This document shows, piece after piece, positions 23,669 through 31,306 of a stretch of DNA of 32,008 nucleotides. The notes beneath the pieces were generated by a model. The model did not search any database. It worked only from the letters and a program-made list of their open reading frames with translations, and had not been told where the DNA came from. Numbering within the stretch: position 1 is the first letter of the stretch; each line of letters starts with the position of its first letter. The position numbers and the translations under genes were made by a program. The DNA is taken from NCBI GenBank assembly GCA_001917895.1, contig MNEW01000026.1:1-32008 (forward strand), in the 5' to 3' direction. This DNA comes from Actinobacteria bacterium 13_1_40CM_66_12 (GTDB lineage: Bacteria > Chloroflexota > Dormibacteria > Dormibacterales > Dormibacteraceae).

Positions 23669-25746
23669 GGGCCCCGTCGCGTTTTCCTCCAGTTTCGGAC
23701 CGTCGTCCGCTGCTTCGGTGCCGCCGCAATCGCGAGGGCAACGTCGGAATCGTCTTCTTTGACAGACTCCTCGCCCGATAGCCGTTTGCGCAGCGCGATG
23801 ATCCGGTCCCGTACGCGAGCCGCATCCTCGAACTGGAGCTCCTTCGACAATCGCCGCATCTCCTTCTCGAGGTCGCGCACGATGGCCAGCAAGTCCTCAC
23901 GCGGCACCCCCGCGCCGATCATCAGCTCGACCGCGTCAGCCTGGATGTCCTTGTCCTTGAGGTCGATCGCATAGATCGCCTTCTTCACCGACTCGGGGGT
24001 GATGCCGCGCTCGGCGTTGTACGCGATCTGCCGGTTGCGCCTACGCTCCGTCTCGTCGAGCGCCATGCGCATCGAATCGGTGATCTGGTCCGCATACATG
24101 ACTACATGGCCCTCGACGTTGCGCGCGGCCCGGCCGATGATCTGGATGAACGACCGGTACGCGCGGAGGTAGCCCTCTTTGTCAGCGTCCAGGATGCCGA
24201 TGAACGCGACCTCCGGCAGGTCGAGACCCTCGCGCAGCAGGTTGATGCCGACCACCACGTCCACCGCGCCTGTGCGCAGGTCGCGCAGCACGTCGATGCG
24301 CTCCATCGCATCGAGCTCGGAATGGAGGTAGCGGACCTTCACCCCGTACTCGCGCAAGTAGTCCGCGAGGTCCTCCGCAAACCGCTTCGTCAGCGTCGTC
24401 ACGAGTGAGCGCTGCCCCAGCTCGGCGCGCCTCTTGACCTCCGCCAGCAGGTCGTCGATCTGTCCGTTGGTCGGGCGAACCTCGACCGTCGGGTCGACGA
24501 GACCCGTGGGCCGCACGACCATCTCTACGGTGCGCTGCGATCGGCGCATCTCGTAATCGCCCGGCGTCGCCGAAACATAGACCACGTTCTGCGCGCGCTC
24601 CTCCCACTCGTCGAAGCTCAGCGGCCTGTTGTCGAAGGCGCTGGGTAGGCGGAATCCGTACTCCACCAGAGCCGCCTTCCGCGATCGGTCGCCGCCGAGC
24701 ATGCCGCCGATCTGCGGCACTGCCACGTGCGACTCGTCGACGAAGATGATCGTGTCGTCCGGGAGGAAGTCCATCAGCGTGTAGGGAGCCTCTCCAGGCT
24801 GCCGGCGCGTGAGGTGCCGGGAGTAGTTCTCGATGCCGGCGCACGTGCCCGTCTCGCGCAGCATCTCGAGGTCGAAGTTGGTGCGCTGGCGCAGGCGCTG
24901 CGCCTCGAGAAGTCGACCGTGCTCCTCGAACCATTTGCATCGCTCTTCCAGCTCGGCCTCGATGTCAACCATCGCGAGACGGAGCTTGTCCGCGGGAGTC
25001 ACGTAGTGAGACGCGGGGAAAACGGTGAACTCGTTGCGCGCGCCGAGGATCTCGCCGGTGACCGCGTCCAGCTCCTGGATGCGCTCGATCTCGTCGCCGA
25101 AGAACTCGACGCGGTAAACCTTCTCTTCATTGGCGGGGACGAGGTCGACGACATCGCCGCGCACGCGAAAACGAAGACGCGCAAGGTCGTAGTCGTTGCG
25201 CTCGTAGAGCATCTCGGTGAGCTTGCGAAGGAAGACCTCGCGACGGATCGACTGGCCCTTCTCCACCTTCAGCGCCTCGCCCATGTAGTCCTCGACCGAG
25301 CCGATCCCGTAGATGCAGCTGATGCTGGCGACCACGAGCACATCGCGCCTCGTGATCAGCGACGACGTGGACGAGTGGCGCATGCGATCGATCTCGTCGT
25401 TCCGGCTCGAGTCCTTCTCGATGTACGTGTCGGTGCGCGCGATATACGCCTCGGGCTGGTAGTAGTCGTAGTAGCTGACGAAGTATTCGACCGCGTTGTC
25501 GGGCAGCAGCCGGCGGAACTCGGCGCAAAGCTGCGCCGCGAGCGTTTTGTTCGGGCTCAGGACCAGAACGGGGCGCTGGAGCTGCTCGACGGCCCAGGCC
25601 ATGACGTTCGTCTTGCCGCTCCCTGTGACGCCCAAGAGGACCTGCTGCGAAAGCCCCGACTGCACGCCTTCGACCAGCTGCGCGATGGCTTCCGGCTGGT
25701 CGCCGGCAGGCTTGAAGGGTGCGTCGACACGAAAACGGGAAGGCAT
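23665..25746 (-). CDS. uvrB: Excinuclease ABC subunit B
   Basis: The helicase-like subunit that verifies damage in nucleotide excision repair. From ATG 25746 the product has 693 residues. Walker A is GVTGSGKT (39-46), the damage-probing beta hairpin includes [11 protein letters not shown] (92-102), the DEAD-like motif II is VDESHV, motif III is YVSATPG, and motif VI is [13 protein letters not shown] domain near the C-terminus ([22 protein letters not shown]) binds UvrC. The start gives the normal [21 protein letters not shown] beginning. Earlier codons at 25824 (TTG) and 25794 (ATG) would put the LexA box inside the gene and are rejected. It heads a run with two thioesterases, uvrA and the MFS remnant. 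Confidence 0.97.
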   Translation of the reverse strand: MPSRFRVDAPFKPAGDQPEAIAQLVEGVQSGLSQQVLLGVTGSGKTNVMAWAVEQLQRPVLVLSPNKTLAAQLCAEFRRLLPDNAVEYFVSYYDYYQPEAYIARTDTYIEKDSSRNDEIDRMRHSSTSSLITRRDVLVVASISCIYGIGSVEDYMGEALKVEKGQSIRREVFLRKLTEMLYERNDYDLARLRFRVRGDVVDLVPANEEKVYRVEFFGDEIERIQELDAVTGEILGARNEFTVFPASHYVTPADKLRLAMVDIEAELEERCKWFEEHGRLLEAQRLRQRTNFDLEMLRETGTCAGIENYSRHLTRRQPGEAPYTLMDFLPDDTIIFVDESHVAVPQIGGMLGGDRSRKAALVEYGFRLPSAFDNRPLSFDEWEERAQNVVYVSATPGDYEMRRSQRTVEMVVRPTGLVDPTVEVRPTNGQIDDLLAEVKRRAELGQRSLVTTLTKRFAEDLADYLREYGVKVRYLHSELDAMERIDVLRDLRTGAVDVVVGINLLREGLDLPEVAFIGILDADKEGYLRAYRSFIQIIGRAARNVEGHVVMYADQITDSMRMALDETERRRNRQIAYNAERGITPESVKKAIYAIDLKDKDIQADAVELMIGAGVPREDLLAIVRDLEKEMRRLSKELQFEDAARVRDRIIALRKRLSGEESVKEDDSDVALAIAAAPKQRTTVRNWRKTRRGP

Positions 25747-25765
25747 GGGACTCTTAATTCTAAGT

Positions 25766-25779
25766 CGAACGGACGTTCG
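25766..25779. promoter_or_regulatory. LexA-binding site (SOS box) upstream of uvrB
   Basis: CGAAC-GGAC-GTTCG is a perfect inverted repeat; the symmetry extends one base each side to TCGAAC/GTTCGA. It matches the Gram-positive and actinobacterial LexA consensus CGAACnnnnGTTCG. It lies 20 bases upstream of the uvrB ATG, next to a TAGAAT that could be the -10 element. LexA bound here would block transcription of uvrB and the coupled genes until DNA damage. lexA itself is not in the window. Confidence 0.8.
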
Positions 25780-25925
25780 AGAGCCATCTCCCATGGGGAG
25801 TTTTTTTGGCGGCGCGTTATACAAATATGGGGAGGCGGAGCGCTCACGACATCCGGCAGGACGTCCGCGCTGAGGCGAGGCGGCGTCGCGAACGCAAGGC
25901 GGACCAGGAGCTTGACCGGCCGCGG

Positions 25926-27140
25926 CTAGGGCAGGGCCAGAATGATGGCCTCCACGACCCTCCCGGCCTTGACGCCCAGGTCTCCGGGCGCGATGCGGAC
26001 CAGGGCGTGAGCGCCGGCCAGCGACAGCAAGCGCGATGAGGACTGGGACCCGGTAGTTTCGGCCACCAGCTCCGCGCCTTCGCGCCTGAGGGTGACGCGC
26101 TGGTATTCAGTGCGGTCTGCCGTCGCGCGCGCGTCGTAACCAAGCCGCACCGGCAGCGTCGGCCGTTGCAGTCGGGCAAACCCCTGCATCTTGCGGAGCG
26201 ACGGCCGGACGAAGACTTCGAACGTCACCAGAGACGAGACAGGGAATCCGGGCAGCCCGAAAGCCAGCTTGCCTTGGGGCAGCGTTGCGAACGTGAACGG
26301 CTTCCCAGGCTTGAGCTTCACGCGGCCAACATGCACCGTCCCCAGCGATTCGAGCAGCGGCTTGACCAGGTCATGCGTCCCCACCGACACGCCGCCAGAG
26401 GTCACCAGCACGTCTGCGCTCTCCAAAGCATCGACCACGAGCCTTCGCAGCGCCTCAGGCTCGTCTGGCGCGATGCCGAGCAACGACACATCAGCGCCGG
26501 CCTCGCGCAGCGCTGCGAGCAGGGCCCATCGGTTGGAGTCTTGGATCTGGCCCGGGCCGGGTTTCTTCCCCACCTCGACGAGCTCATCGCCGGTCGACAT
26601 CAAAGCGACTCGCGGGCGCCGGCGCACCGGTAGCATCGCCTGCCCGATCGCGGCGGCGATCCCGATCTCCGCGGCCCCGAGCTGGGTTCCCGCGCTGAGG
26701 ACGCGATCGCCTTCGTGCACATCGTCGCCCACCTTGTGGTAGTTCGTGCCGGCTCGAAGCGGTGACGGCACCTTAACCACCTCGCCGTCGACGTGCACGT
26801 CCTCGACCATGACGACGCAATCGGCGCCTTCGGGCACGACGCCCCCGGTCAGAACTCGTGCGGCGGTACCCGGCCCGACCGGCCCGGCAAGTGGACGGCC
26901 CGCCGCCGATTCGCCGATCACGCGCAGCGTGCGCCCCGCATCGACAGATCGCACCGCGTACCCGTCGACCGCGCTGGACGGAAATGCGGGCAGCGCCGAC
27001 GGAGCGATCAAGTCTTCGGCCAGCACACGTCCGGCGCTTTCATCCAGGCTGCGGCGTTCGACGCCGAGCACCTGTGTGCGTTCGAGAACGAGCGACGCCG
27101 CTTCATCAGCATCGACCAGCGGATACGTGGACGCCCTCAC
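25926..27140 (-). CDS. moeA: Molybdopterin molybdenumtransferase MoeA
   Basis: A 404-residue MoeA, which inserts molybdate into adenylylated molybdopterin in molybdenum cofactor synthesis. Visible features: AFPSSAVDGYAVRSVD in domain I, the MoCF-binding domain with LMSTGDELVEVG, VLVTSGGVSVGTHDLVKP, KLKPGKPFTFA and FGLPGFPVSSLVTFE, and the C-terminal domain IV. In the last motif GLPGNP is usual, so one asparagine is phenylalanine. GTG at 27140 has AGGA eight bases upstream and starts 16 bases after the ABC transporter stop, so the two are probably cotranscribed. No other cofactor genes are in the window. Confidence 0.95.
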   Translation of the reverse strand: MRASTYPLVDADEAASLVLERTQVLGVERRSLDESAGRVLAEDLIAPSALPAFPSSAVDGYAVRSVDAGRTLRVIGESAAGRPLAGPVGPGTAARVLTGGVVPEGADCVVMVEDVHVDGEVVKVPSPLRAGTNYHKVGDDVHEGDRVLSAGTQLGAAEIGIAAAIGQAMLPVRRRPRVALMSTGDELVEVGKKPGPGQIQDSNRWALLAALREAGADVSLLGIAPDEPEALRRLVVDALESADVLVTSGGVSVGTHDLVKPLLESLGTVHVGRVKLKPGKPFTFATLPQGKLAFGLPGFPVSSLVTFEVFVRPSLRKMQGFARLQRPTLPVRLGYDARATADRTEYQRVTLRREGAELVAETTGSQSSSRLLSLAGAHALVRIAPGDLGVKAGRVVEAIILALP

Positions 27141-27156
27141 GGCGTCCTGAGCTTAG

Positions 27157-29430
27157 CTATTCGTACCGCAGCGCTCGACTCGGATCCTGGCGTGCGGCGC
27201 GCACGGCCGGCAGCAGGCCGCTCCCGGTGCTGATGATCACAGCCACGAGGAGCGCGACGACGGCGATGAGCGCGTCGGTCCTGAACACCTCGATGCCGGC
27301 GCCGGCGACGCTCTGGGCCAACCGGTCGACAGCAGCGTTGCCGGCCTGGGCCAGCGCGACGGCGCCGAGTGTTCCGATGATGCCGCCGGCGAGGCCGATC
27401 ACCGCCGCCTCCGCGACGAACAGCAGGAGCACGTCATGCGACCTCGCCCCGAGCGCCTTCAGCACACCGATTTCTTTGGTTCGTTCCAGCACGGCGCTGT
27501 ACATCGTGTTGGCGATCCCGAGACACGCGAGGAGGAGCGCGACCACGGCAAGTGCCAGGAGCGCGATGCGCAGCCGGCTCAACAGGTCCTCGAATCCGCG
27601 GAATAGATCACCGAAGCTCTGGGCCTGGAAGCCGAGCGCGGTGACACGATTGCGCAGGCCGTCGACCGCGCCTCCCGAGTCCGCGAGCAAGGTGATGTTG
27701 GCGAACTCGCCGTTCTTCCAGCCGTTGTTCAGCGCCAACCGCGTCCAGTACTCCTTGGCCAGTGAATAGGGCACCATGCCGCCCGCGGCGCCCGCGGGCA
27801 TGTACTGGGTCGAGATGATGCCTACGACCTTGAGGGGAAGGACGAGCTGGTGGCCCACCGGGTTGGCCGGCGGACCCGACACGACCAGCGTCCCCGAGGT
27901 GGCGCTGTAGTCGACCGTCGAGCCGATCGCCCACGCCGGATTCAGGAAACCGAGGGCCATCGCCGTCCGGTCCGTGAGCACGACCTCGGTCGCCGAATCA
28001 GAGGTCGGCATGCGTCCGGCGATCGTGTTCATGAGTGGTGATGTGCTCCTGGGTGGGAGCGAGACCAGCGCGCCTTGAGGCAGTACCGCCGAGGCGGTGG
28101 AGCCTTCGACCAGGAACGTTCCGGTCATGGCGACCTCGCCCCATGCCGCACGCACGTGCTGCAGCCGGCCCAGCGTGGTGAGCGTGCCGGAGCCGAAGCC
28201 GACTGGAGCGCTACCCGAGGGGTAGACCGCGACCTGATGCAGCTGGCTGCGCGCCAGCGCAGGCGACGAGAGCGCTCCCTGCAGCCCGCCGGCGAGGGCG
28301 GCGATGAGCGTCATCGCGGCGATCCCGATCGCGACGCCGGCGGTCGTCAGCAGAGTCCGCAGCGGCCTCCGGACCGTCCCGCGCATGCCCACCTTGAGCG
28401 TGTCCCGCCAGTGGAGCCTGTTGGGCGGAGTGACTGGGTCCTGGTTGCGGATCGTGTCGTTGCCACGTTCCAGCTCGATGGCGCGGCCGTCGACCATCCG
28501 GATCACCCGGTGCGCGCGGCGTGCGACCTGGGGGTCATGGGTGACCAGCACGACCGTGGCACCCCGCCGGTTCAGGTCCTCCAGGAGTTTGAGGATGACT
28601 TCGCCGGCAGCGGTGTCGAGGCTGCCGGTGGGCTCGTCGGCGAGGATCAACCCCGGCCGATTCGCGAGCGCCCTTGCCACCGCCACCTTCTGCTGCTCGC
28701 CACCCGATAAGCGGCTCACCCTCGTCGTCGCGCGGTCGGCAAGTCCGACCAGCTTGAGGAGGTGTCGAGCCCTCTTCGTCCGCTCGTCGAGCTCGATCCC
28801 CGCGAGCGTGAGCGGAAGCGCGACGTTGGCCTCGGCGGTCATCGACGGGATGAGGTTGAAGGTCTGAAAGATCGTGCTGACCCGCTGCAGGCGATAGTTC
28901 GCGGCGTCGCCGTCGGACAGCTGGTCGACCGGCAATCCGGCCGCGTAGACGTGGCCGGACGTCGGCTTGTCGAGGGCGCCGATAAGGGATAGCAGCGTCG
29001 TCTTCCCGCAGCCGGAAGGGCCGACGATCGAGACGAACTCGCAGGGTCCGATCTGCAGCGAGATGTCTTTCAGGGCGGTGACGTGCATCTCGTCGCGGCC
29101 GCCGAACTCACGCCACACCGAATCGAGCCGGATCCCGACCGCCTGGCCGAGGAGGTCCGTGAACTCCTCCGCCGCCGGGGCCTCCGTTTCCGGCAGCAGG
29201 ACCGCCGGCGCCAGGTCCGGCGACTCGACGGCGCTCTCCTGGAGAAGCGCCATAGGTTCCGGAGCGTTCACCAACGCGACCGTCTTGGCCAGAGTCTCGA
29301 GGTCGTCTGGGGGTTCCGGCTGAACCGCTTCTACCGGCGGGATCTTGATCTCCTCCGCCGCGGCACGCTTTCGCTGGCGACGCTTGCCACCCGAACGACG
29401 CCCCCCGCGATCGTCAACTGCGGTCGCCAA
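27157..29430 (-). CDS. MacB-like ABC transporter, fused ATPase and FtsX-type permease
   Basis: A 757-residue one-chain half transporter. Residues 1-95 are a charged then Pro/Glu/Ala-rich cytoplasmic tail. The ATPase follows: Walker A GPSGCGKT (137-144), Q-loop Gln189, signature LSGGEQQ (241-247), Walker B LILADE (261-266) and H-loop His298. The permease part has a first helix around 358-382, an extracytoplasmic MacB-PCD-like domain (about 385-620), then three helices in the FtsX layout with ALLACLGIANTMYSAVLERT and KEIGVLKALGARSHDV. This order is that of MacB-type mechanotransmission pumps, which drive extracytoplasmic export of antibiotics, peptides or lipoproteins. Substrate is unknown and no membrane-fusion partner lies nearby. 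Start is TTG 29430 with no ATG/GTG alternative close by. A palindrome sits just upstream. Confidence 0.9.
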   Translation of the reverse strand: MATAVDDRGGRRSGGKRRQRKRAAAEEIKIPPVEAVQPEPPDDLETLAKTVALVNAPEPMALLQESAVESPDLAPAVLLPETEAPAAEEFTDLLGQAVGIRLDSVWREFGGRDEMHVTALKDISLQIGPCEFVSIVGPSGCGKTTLLSLIGALDKPTSGHVYAAGLPVDQLSDGDAANYRLQRVSTIFQTFNLIPSMTAEANVALPLTLAGIELDERTKRARHLLKLVGLADRATTRVSRLSGGEQQKVAVARALANRPGLILADEPTGSLDTAAGEVILKLLEDLNRRGATVVLVTHDPQVARRAHRVIRMVDGRAIELERGNDTIRNQDPVTPPNRLHWRDTLKVGMRGTVRRPLRTLLTTAGVAIGIAAMTLIAALAGGLQGALSSPALARSQLHQVAVYPSGSAPVGFGSGTLTTLGRLQHVRAAWGEVAMTGTFLVEGSTASAVLPQGALVSLPPRSTSPLMNTIAGRMPTSDSATEVVLTDRTAMALGFLNPAWAIGSTVDYSATSGTLVVSGPPANPVGHQLVLPLKVVGIISTQYMPAGAAGGMVPYSLAKEYWTRLALNNGWKNGEFANITLLADSGGAVDGLRNRVTALGFQAQSFGDLFRGFEDLLSRLRIALLALAVVALLLACLGIANTMYSAVLERTKEIGVLKALGARSHDVLLLFVAEAAVIGLAGGIIGTLGAVALAQAGNAAVDRLAQSVAGAGIEVFRTDALIAVVALLVAVIISTGSGLLPAVRAARQDPSRALRYE

Positions 29431-29442
29431 CCCATGAGAGTC

Positions 29443-29456
29443 TAAGTGTTCACTTA
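29443..29456. promoter_or_regulatory. Perfect palindrome, candidate operator for the MacB-like gene
   Basis: TAAGTG-TT-CACTTA is a perfect 14-base inverted repeat, 12 bases upstream of the transporter start and 16 bases after the cutA stop. Such symmetric sites near the start of a drug-type exporter gene are typical of TetR-family repressors. A TATAAC overlapping the cutA stop could be the -10 element, which would place the palindrome just after the transcription start. No regulator gene is in the window. Confidence 0.5.
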
Positions 29457-29472
29457 ACGCTTCCGACCCTGG

Positions 29473-29805
29473 TTATACCGGTCGTTCGGCGACCTGCTCT
29501 GCGAGCCACTGCAGATACCGAGGCAAGCCGTCTTCGATCGCGACCTGGATGATCTCGGGCAGCTCGTAGGGGTGATTCTTGCGCACATAGTCCTGAACGG
29601 CCTGGGCGCGCGATTCGACGGTCTTGACGAGCAGCAGCGACTCGTGCTCGCGCCGCAGCTGGTCCTCCCAGTAATAGAAGGAATGAACCATGGGAATCAC
29701 GGTGCAGCAGCCGGCCAGGTGCTCGACGACCAGGCCTTCGCCCAGGCGCTCGGCGTCATTGCGGCCGCCGGTCGTGACCAGGATCATCACCGGGCGATCG
29801 TCCAT
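29473..29805 (-). CDS. cutA: CutA1-family divalent ion tolerance protein
   Basis: A complete 110-residue CutA1, a small ferredoxin-like protein forming very stable trimers. The family was linked to copper tolerance in enterobacteria, but its general role is unclear. Motifs visible: MILVTTGGRNDAERLG, the cysteine strand LAGCCTVIPMVHSFYYWEDQL, LLLVKTVESRA, and HPYELPEIIQVAIEDGLPRYLQWL. The ATG is preceded by AGGG and lies six bases after the PAP2 stop, so it is the last gene of the polA-mutM-PAP2-cutA run. Confidence 0.95.
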   Translation of the reverse strand: MDDRPVMILVTTGGRNDAERLGEGLVVEHLAGCCTVIPMVHSFYYWEDQLRREHESLLLVKTVESRAQAVQDYVRKNHPYELPEIIQVAIEDGLPRYLQWLAEQVAERPV

Positions 29806-29811
29806 TACGCC

Positions 29812-30474
29812 CTAATTGTCGGTGCTAAGGGGTCGGTCGAGCCACACGGTGCCTGCGACCAGGCCGATTGCGCCGAGCAGCAGCCCGCCCACCACGTCCG
29901 ACTCCCAGTGCACGTCGAGGTACAGGCGGTCGAATGCGACCAGCAGCACGACCACCGTCGCCACGGGGATGGCAAGAGATCGCGCGAGCGGCCAGGGCGC
30001 GAGACGCTGGACGACGAATGCGATCAAGCCGTAGGCGATCACCGCTCGCACCATGTGGCCGCTTGGAAAGCTGTTGGCCAGGGGCCCATTGCTCGAGACC
30101 AGCTCAGTGATGCTCGGACCGTCGGCGTGCGACACGCTGCGCGGAGGCCCGAGGTGATGCAGGTTGGCCTTGTAGAGCACCTCGAGCACCTGCGCGGCGA
30201 CGAACACGAGCACGACCCACGCGTCAGCCCCGAAACCTCCACGGATGAGGAAGACGGCGAGCCCGATCATCAACAGCGTCGTCACCTCGAGGCCGCCGAG
30301 CTCGGCGATGGCCTGGAAGAGCGGATGCAGCGGCTCGCTCCAGAGGCTCGCCATCGCCTGCAGCACCTGCTTATCGAGGCTGTTCAGGGCCCCGGCGGCG
30401 AGCGCCATCGTCAAAGCGACGAATGCGACCGCCAGCGCGGAGGCGGCAACAAGCCGCGCCCTCAGTGCTGGCAA
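29812..30474 (-). CDS. PAP2-family membrane phosphatase
   Basis: A 220-residue integral membrane protein of the phosphatidic acid phosphatase type 2 superfamily, which removes phosphate from lipids such as phosphatidate or undecaprenyl pyrophosphate. Motif C2 is NSFPSGHMVRAV with the catalytic His, and C3 is DRLYLDVHWESDVVGG. Motif C1 is loose: YKANLHHLGPPR has lysine and arginine ten residues apart instead of the usual KxxxxxxRP. About five or six hydrophobic helices surround these motifs. The TTG start at 30474 lies in the second copy of a short tandem duplication, four bases after the mutM stop. Substrate is not determined. Confidence 0.88.
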   Translation of the reverse strand: MPALRARLVAASALAVAFVALTMALAAGALNSLDKQVLQAMASLWSEPLHPLFQAIAELGGLEVTTLLMIGLAVFLIRGGFGADAWVVLVFVAAQVLEVLYKANLHHLGPPRSVSHADGPSITELVSSNGPLANSFPSGHMVRAVIAYGLIAFVVQRLAPWPLARSLAIPVATVVVLLVAFDRLYLDVHWESDVVGGLLLGAIGLVAGTVWLDRPLSTDN

Positions 30475-30491
30475 GGGATCAGTGCTGGCAA
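30462..30491. repeat. 17-base-period tandem duplication at the mutM/PAP2 junction
   Basis: TCAGTGCTGGCAA occurs at 30462-30474 and again at 30479-30491, a period of 17 bases with four bases between. The right copy holds the mutM stop codon and the left copy holds the PAP2 start codon. Removing one unit would make the two genes overlap by about 13 bases, so the duplication probably separated a formerly overlapping pair. Confidence 0.85.
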
Positions 30492-31303
30492 CGGCGACAG
30501 AAGACGGTGGAGCGTCCCGCGATGCGAACTATGGACAGCGGCCGGCCGCATGTCGTGCAGGGCTCGCCGGCGCGGCCGTAGACGAGAAGCTCTTCCTGCT
30601 GGCTGCCCATTTCGCCCCACGCGTCGCGATACGTGTCGACCGAGCTGCCCCGATTGCGAATCGCGACCTCGAGCGAATCGCGAAGCGATTCGTGCAGGCG
30701 CCGCACCGATTTTCGGCTCAAGCTCCCGGCGGCGCGATCCGGCCGGAGGCGCGCGCGGTGCAGCGATTCGTCGGCGTAGATGTTGCCGACGCCCGCGACG
30801 GTCGACTGGTCGAGCAGCACCGCCTTCACTGGTGCTCGCCTTCGACGAAAACGCTTGAACAGCGCTTCAGCGTCGAACGAGGGATCGATCGGCTCCGGTC
30901 CGAGCTTGGGCAGCGTCCCTGAGATGAGCAGCTCGTCCTGCGTACCCAGCAGGAGGCGCCCGAACCTCCTCGGATCGCGATAGCGAAGCTGCCTTCCATC
31001 GTCGAGATCGAAGATCGCATGTGTGTGGTTCGCGATCTCGGTTGCGGCGTCGACGAGGCGTAGCTGTCCGGTCATCCCGAGATGGACCACGAGCAATCGC
31101 CCTTCACCTAGCGCGATGAAGATGAACTTCCCTCGCCGACCCACCGCCTCGATGCGCATTCCGGTGATCGAGTCGATGAAGGTCTCGGGCTCCGGATGCC
31201 TGACGATGGATGGGAAGCGAAGCTCGCAGTGCACGATCGTGCGGCCGACGAGGTGCGGCCGCAAATCGGCGACGATGGTCTCGACCTCAGGAAGCTCAGG
31301 CAC
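30479..31303 (-). CDS. mutM: Formamidopyrimidine-DNA glycosylase (Fpg/MutM)
   Basis: A complete 274-residue bifunctional glycosylase/AP lyase that removes 8-oxoguanine and formamidopyrimidines. The catalytic N-terminus PELPEVET (Pro2, Glu3) is present. So are the conserved lysine in RRGKFIF, the helix-two-turn-helix DQSTVAGVGNIYADE, and the C-terminal zinc finger CTTC with CRRC 16 residues later. GTG at 31303 is three bases after the polA stop; polA-mutM adjacency is common in bacteria. The gene contains a perfect 8-base-stem hairpin at 30674-30692. Confidence 0.97.
   Translation of the reverse strand: MPELPEVETIVADLRPHLVGRTIVHCELRFPSIVRHPEPETFIDSITGMRIEAVGRRGKFIFIALGEGRLLVVHLGMTGQLRLVDAATEIANHTHAIFDLDDGRQLRYRDPRRFGRLLLGTQDELLISGTLPKLGPEPIDPSFDAEALFKRFRRRRAPVKAVLLDQSTVAGVGNIYADESLHRARLRPDRAAGSLSRKSVRRLHESLRDSLEVAIRNRGSSVDTYRDAWGEMGSQQEELLVYGRAGEPCTTCGRPLSIVRIAGRSTVFCRRCQH
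30674..30692. repeat. Perfect hairpin inside mutM
   Basis: CGAATCGC-GAA-GCGATTCG is a perfect 8-base inverted repeat with a three-base loop, inside mutM. A further CGAATCGCGA copy lies about 16 bases upstream on the plus strand. No role is evident; it may be a by-product of codon choice. Confidence 0.6.
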
Positions 31304-31306
31304 GAG

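Noticed and set aside
25788..25807. Terminator-like hairpin CTCCC-ATG-GGGAG followed by seven T on the plus strand
   Set aside because: The stem is only five bases and no plus-strand gene ends there. On the minus strand, the direction of uvrB and moeA, the T-run is on the wrong side.
25747..25824. Upstream TTG (25824) and ATG (25794) starts for uvrB
   Set aside because: They would place the LexA box inside the coding region and add residues unlike UvrB. The ATG at 25746 gives the normal N-terminus.
24727..25929. Plus-strand open frame of 400 codons opposite uvrB
   Set aside because: Antisense to uvrB motifs; no independent evidence for coding.
25806..26039. Small arginine-rich plus-strand open frame starting between uvrB and moeA
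   Set aside because: It has no ribosome site, runs into moeA antisense, and its sequence is low-complexity Arg/Glu with no match I recognise.
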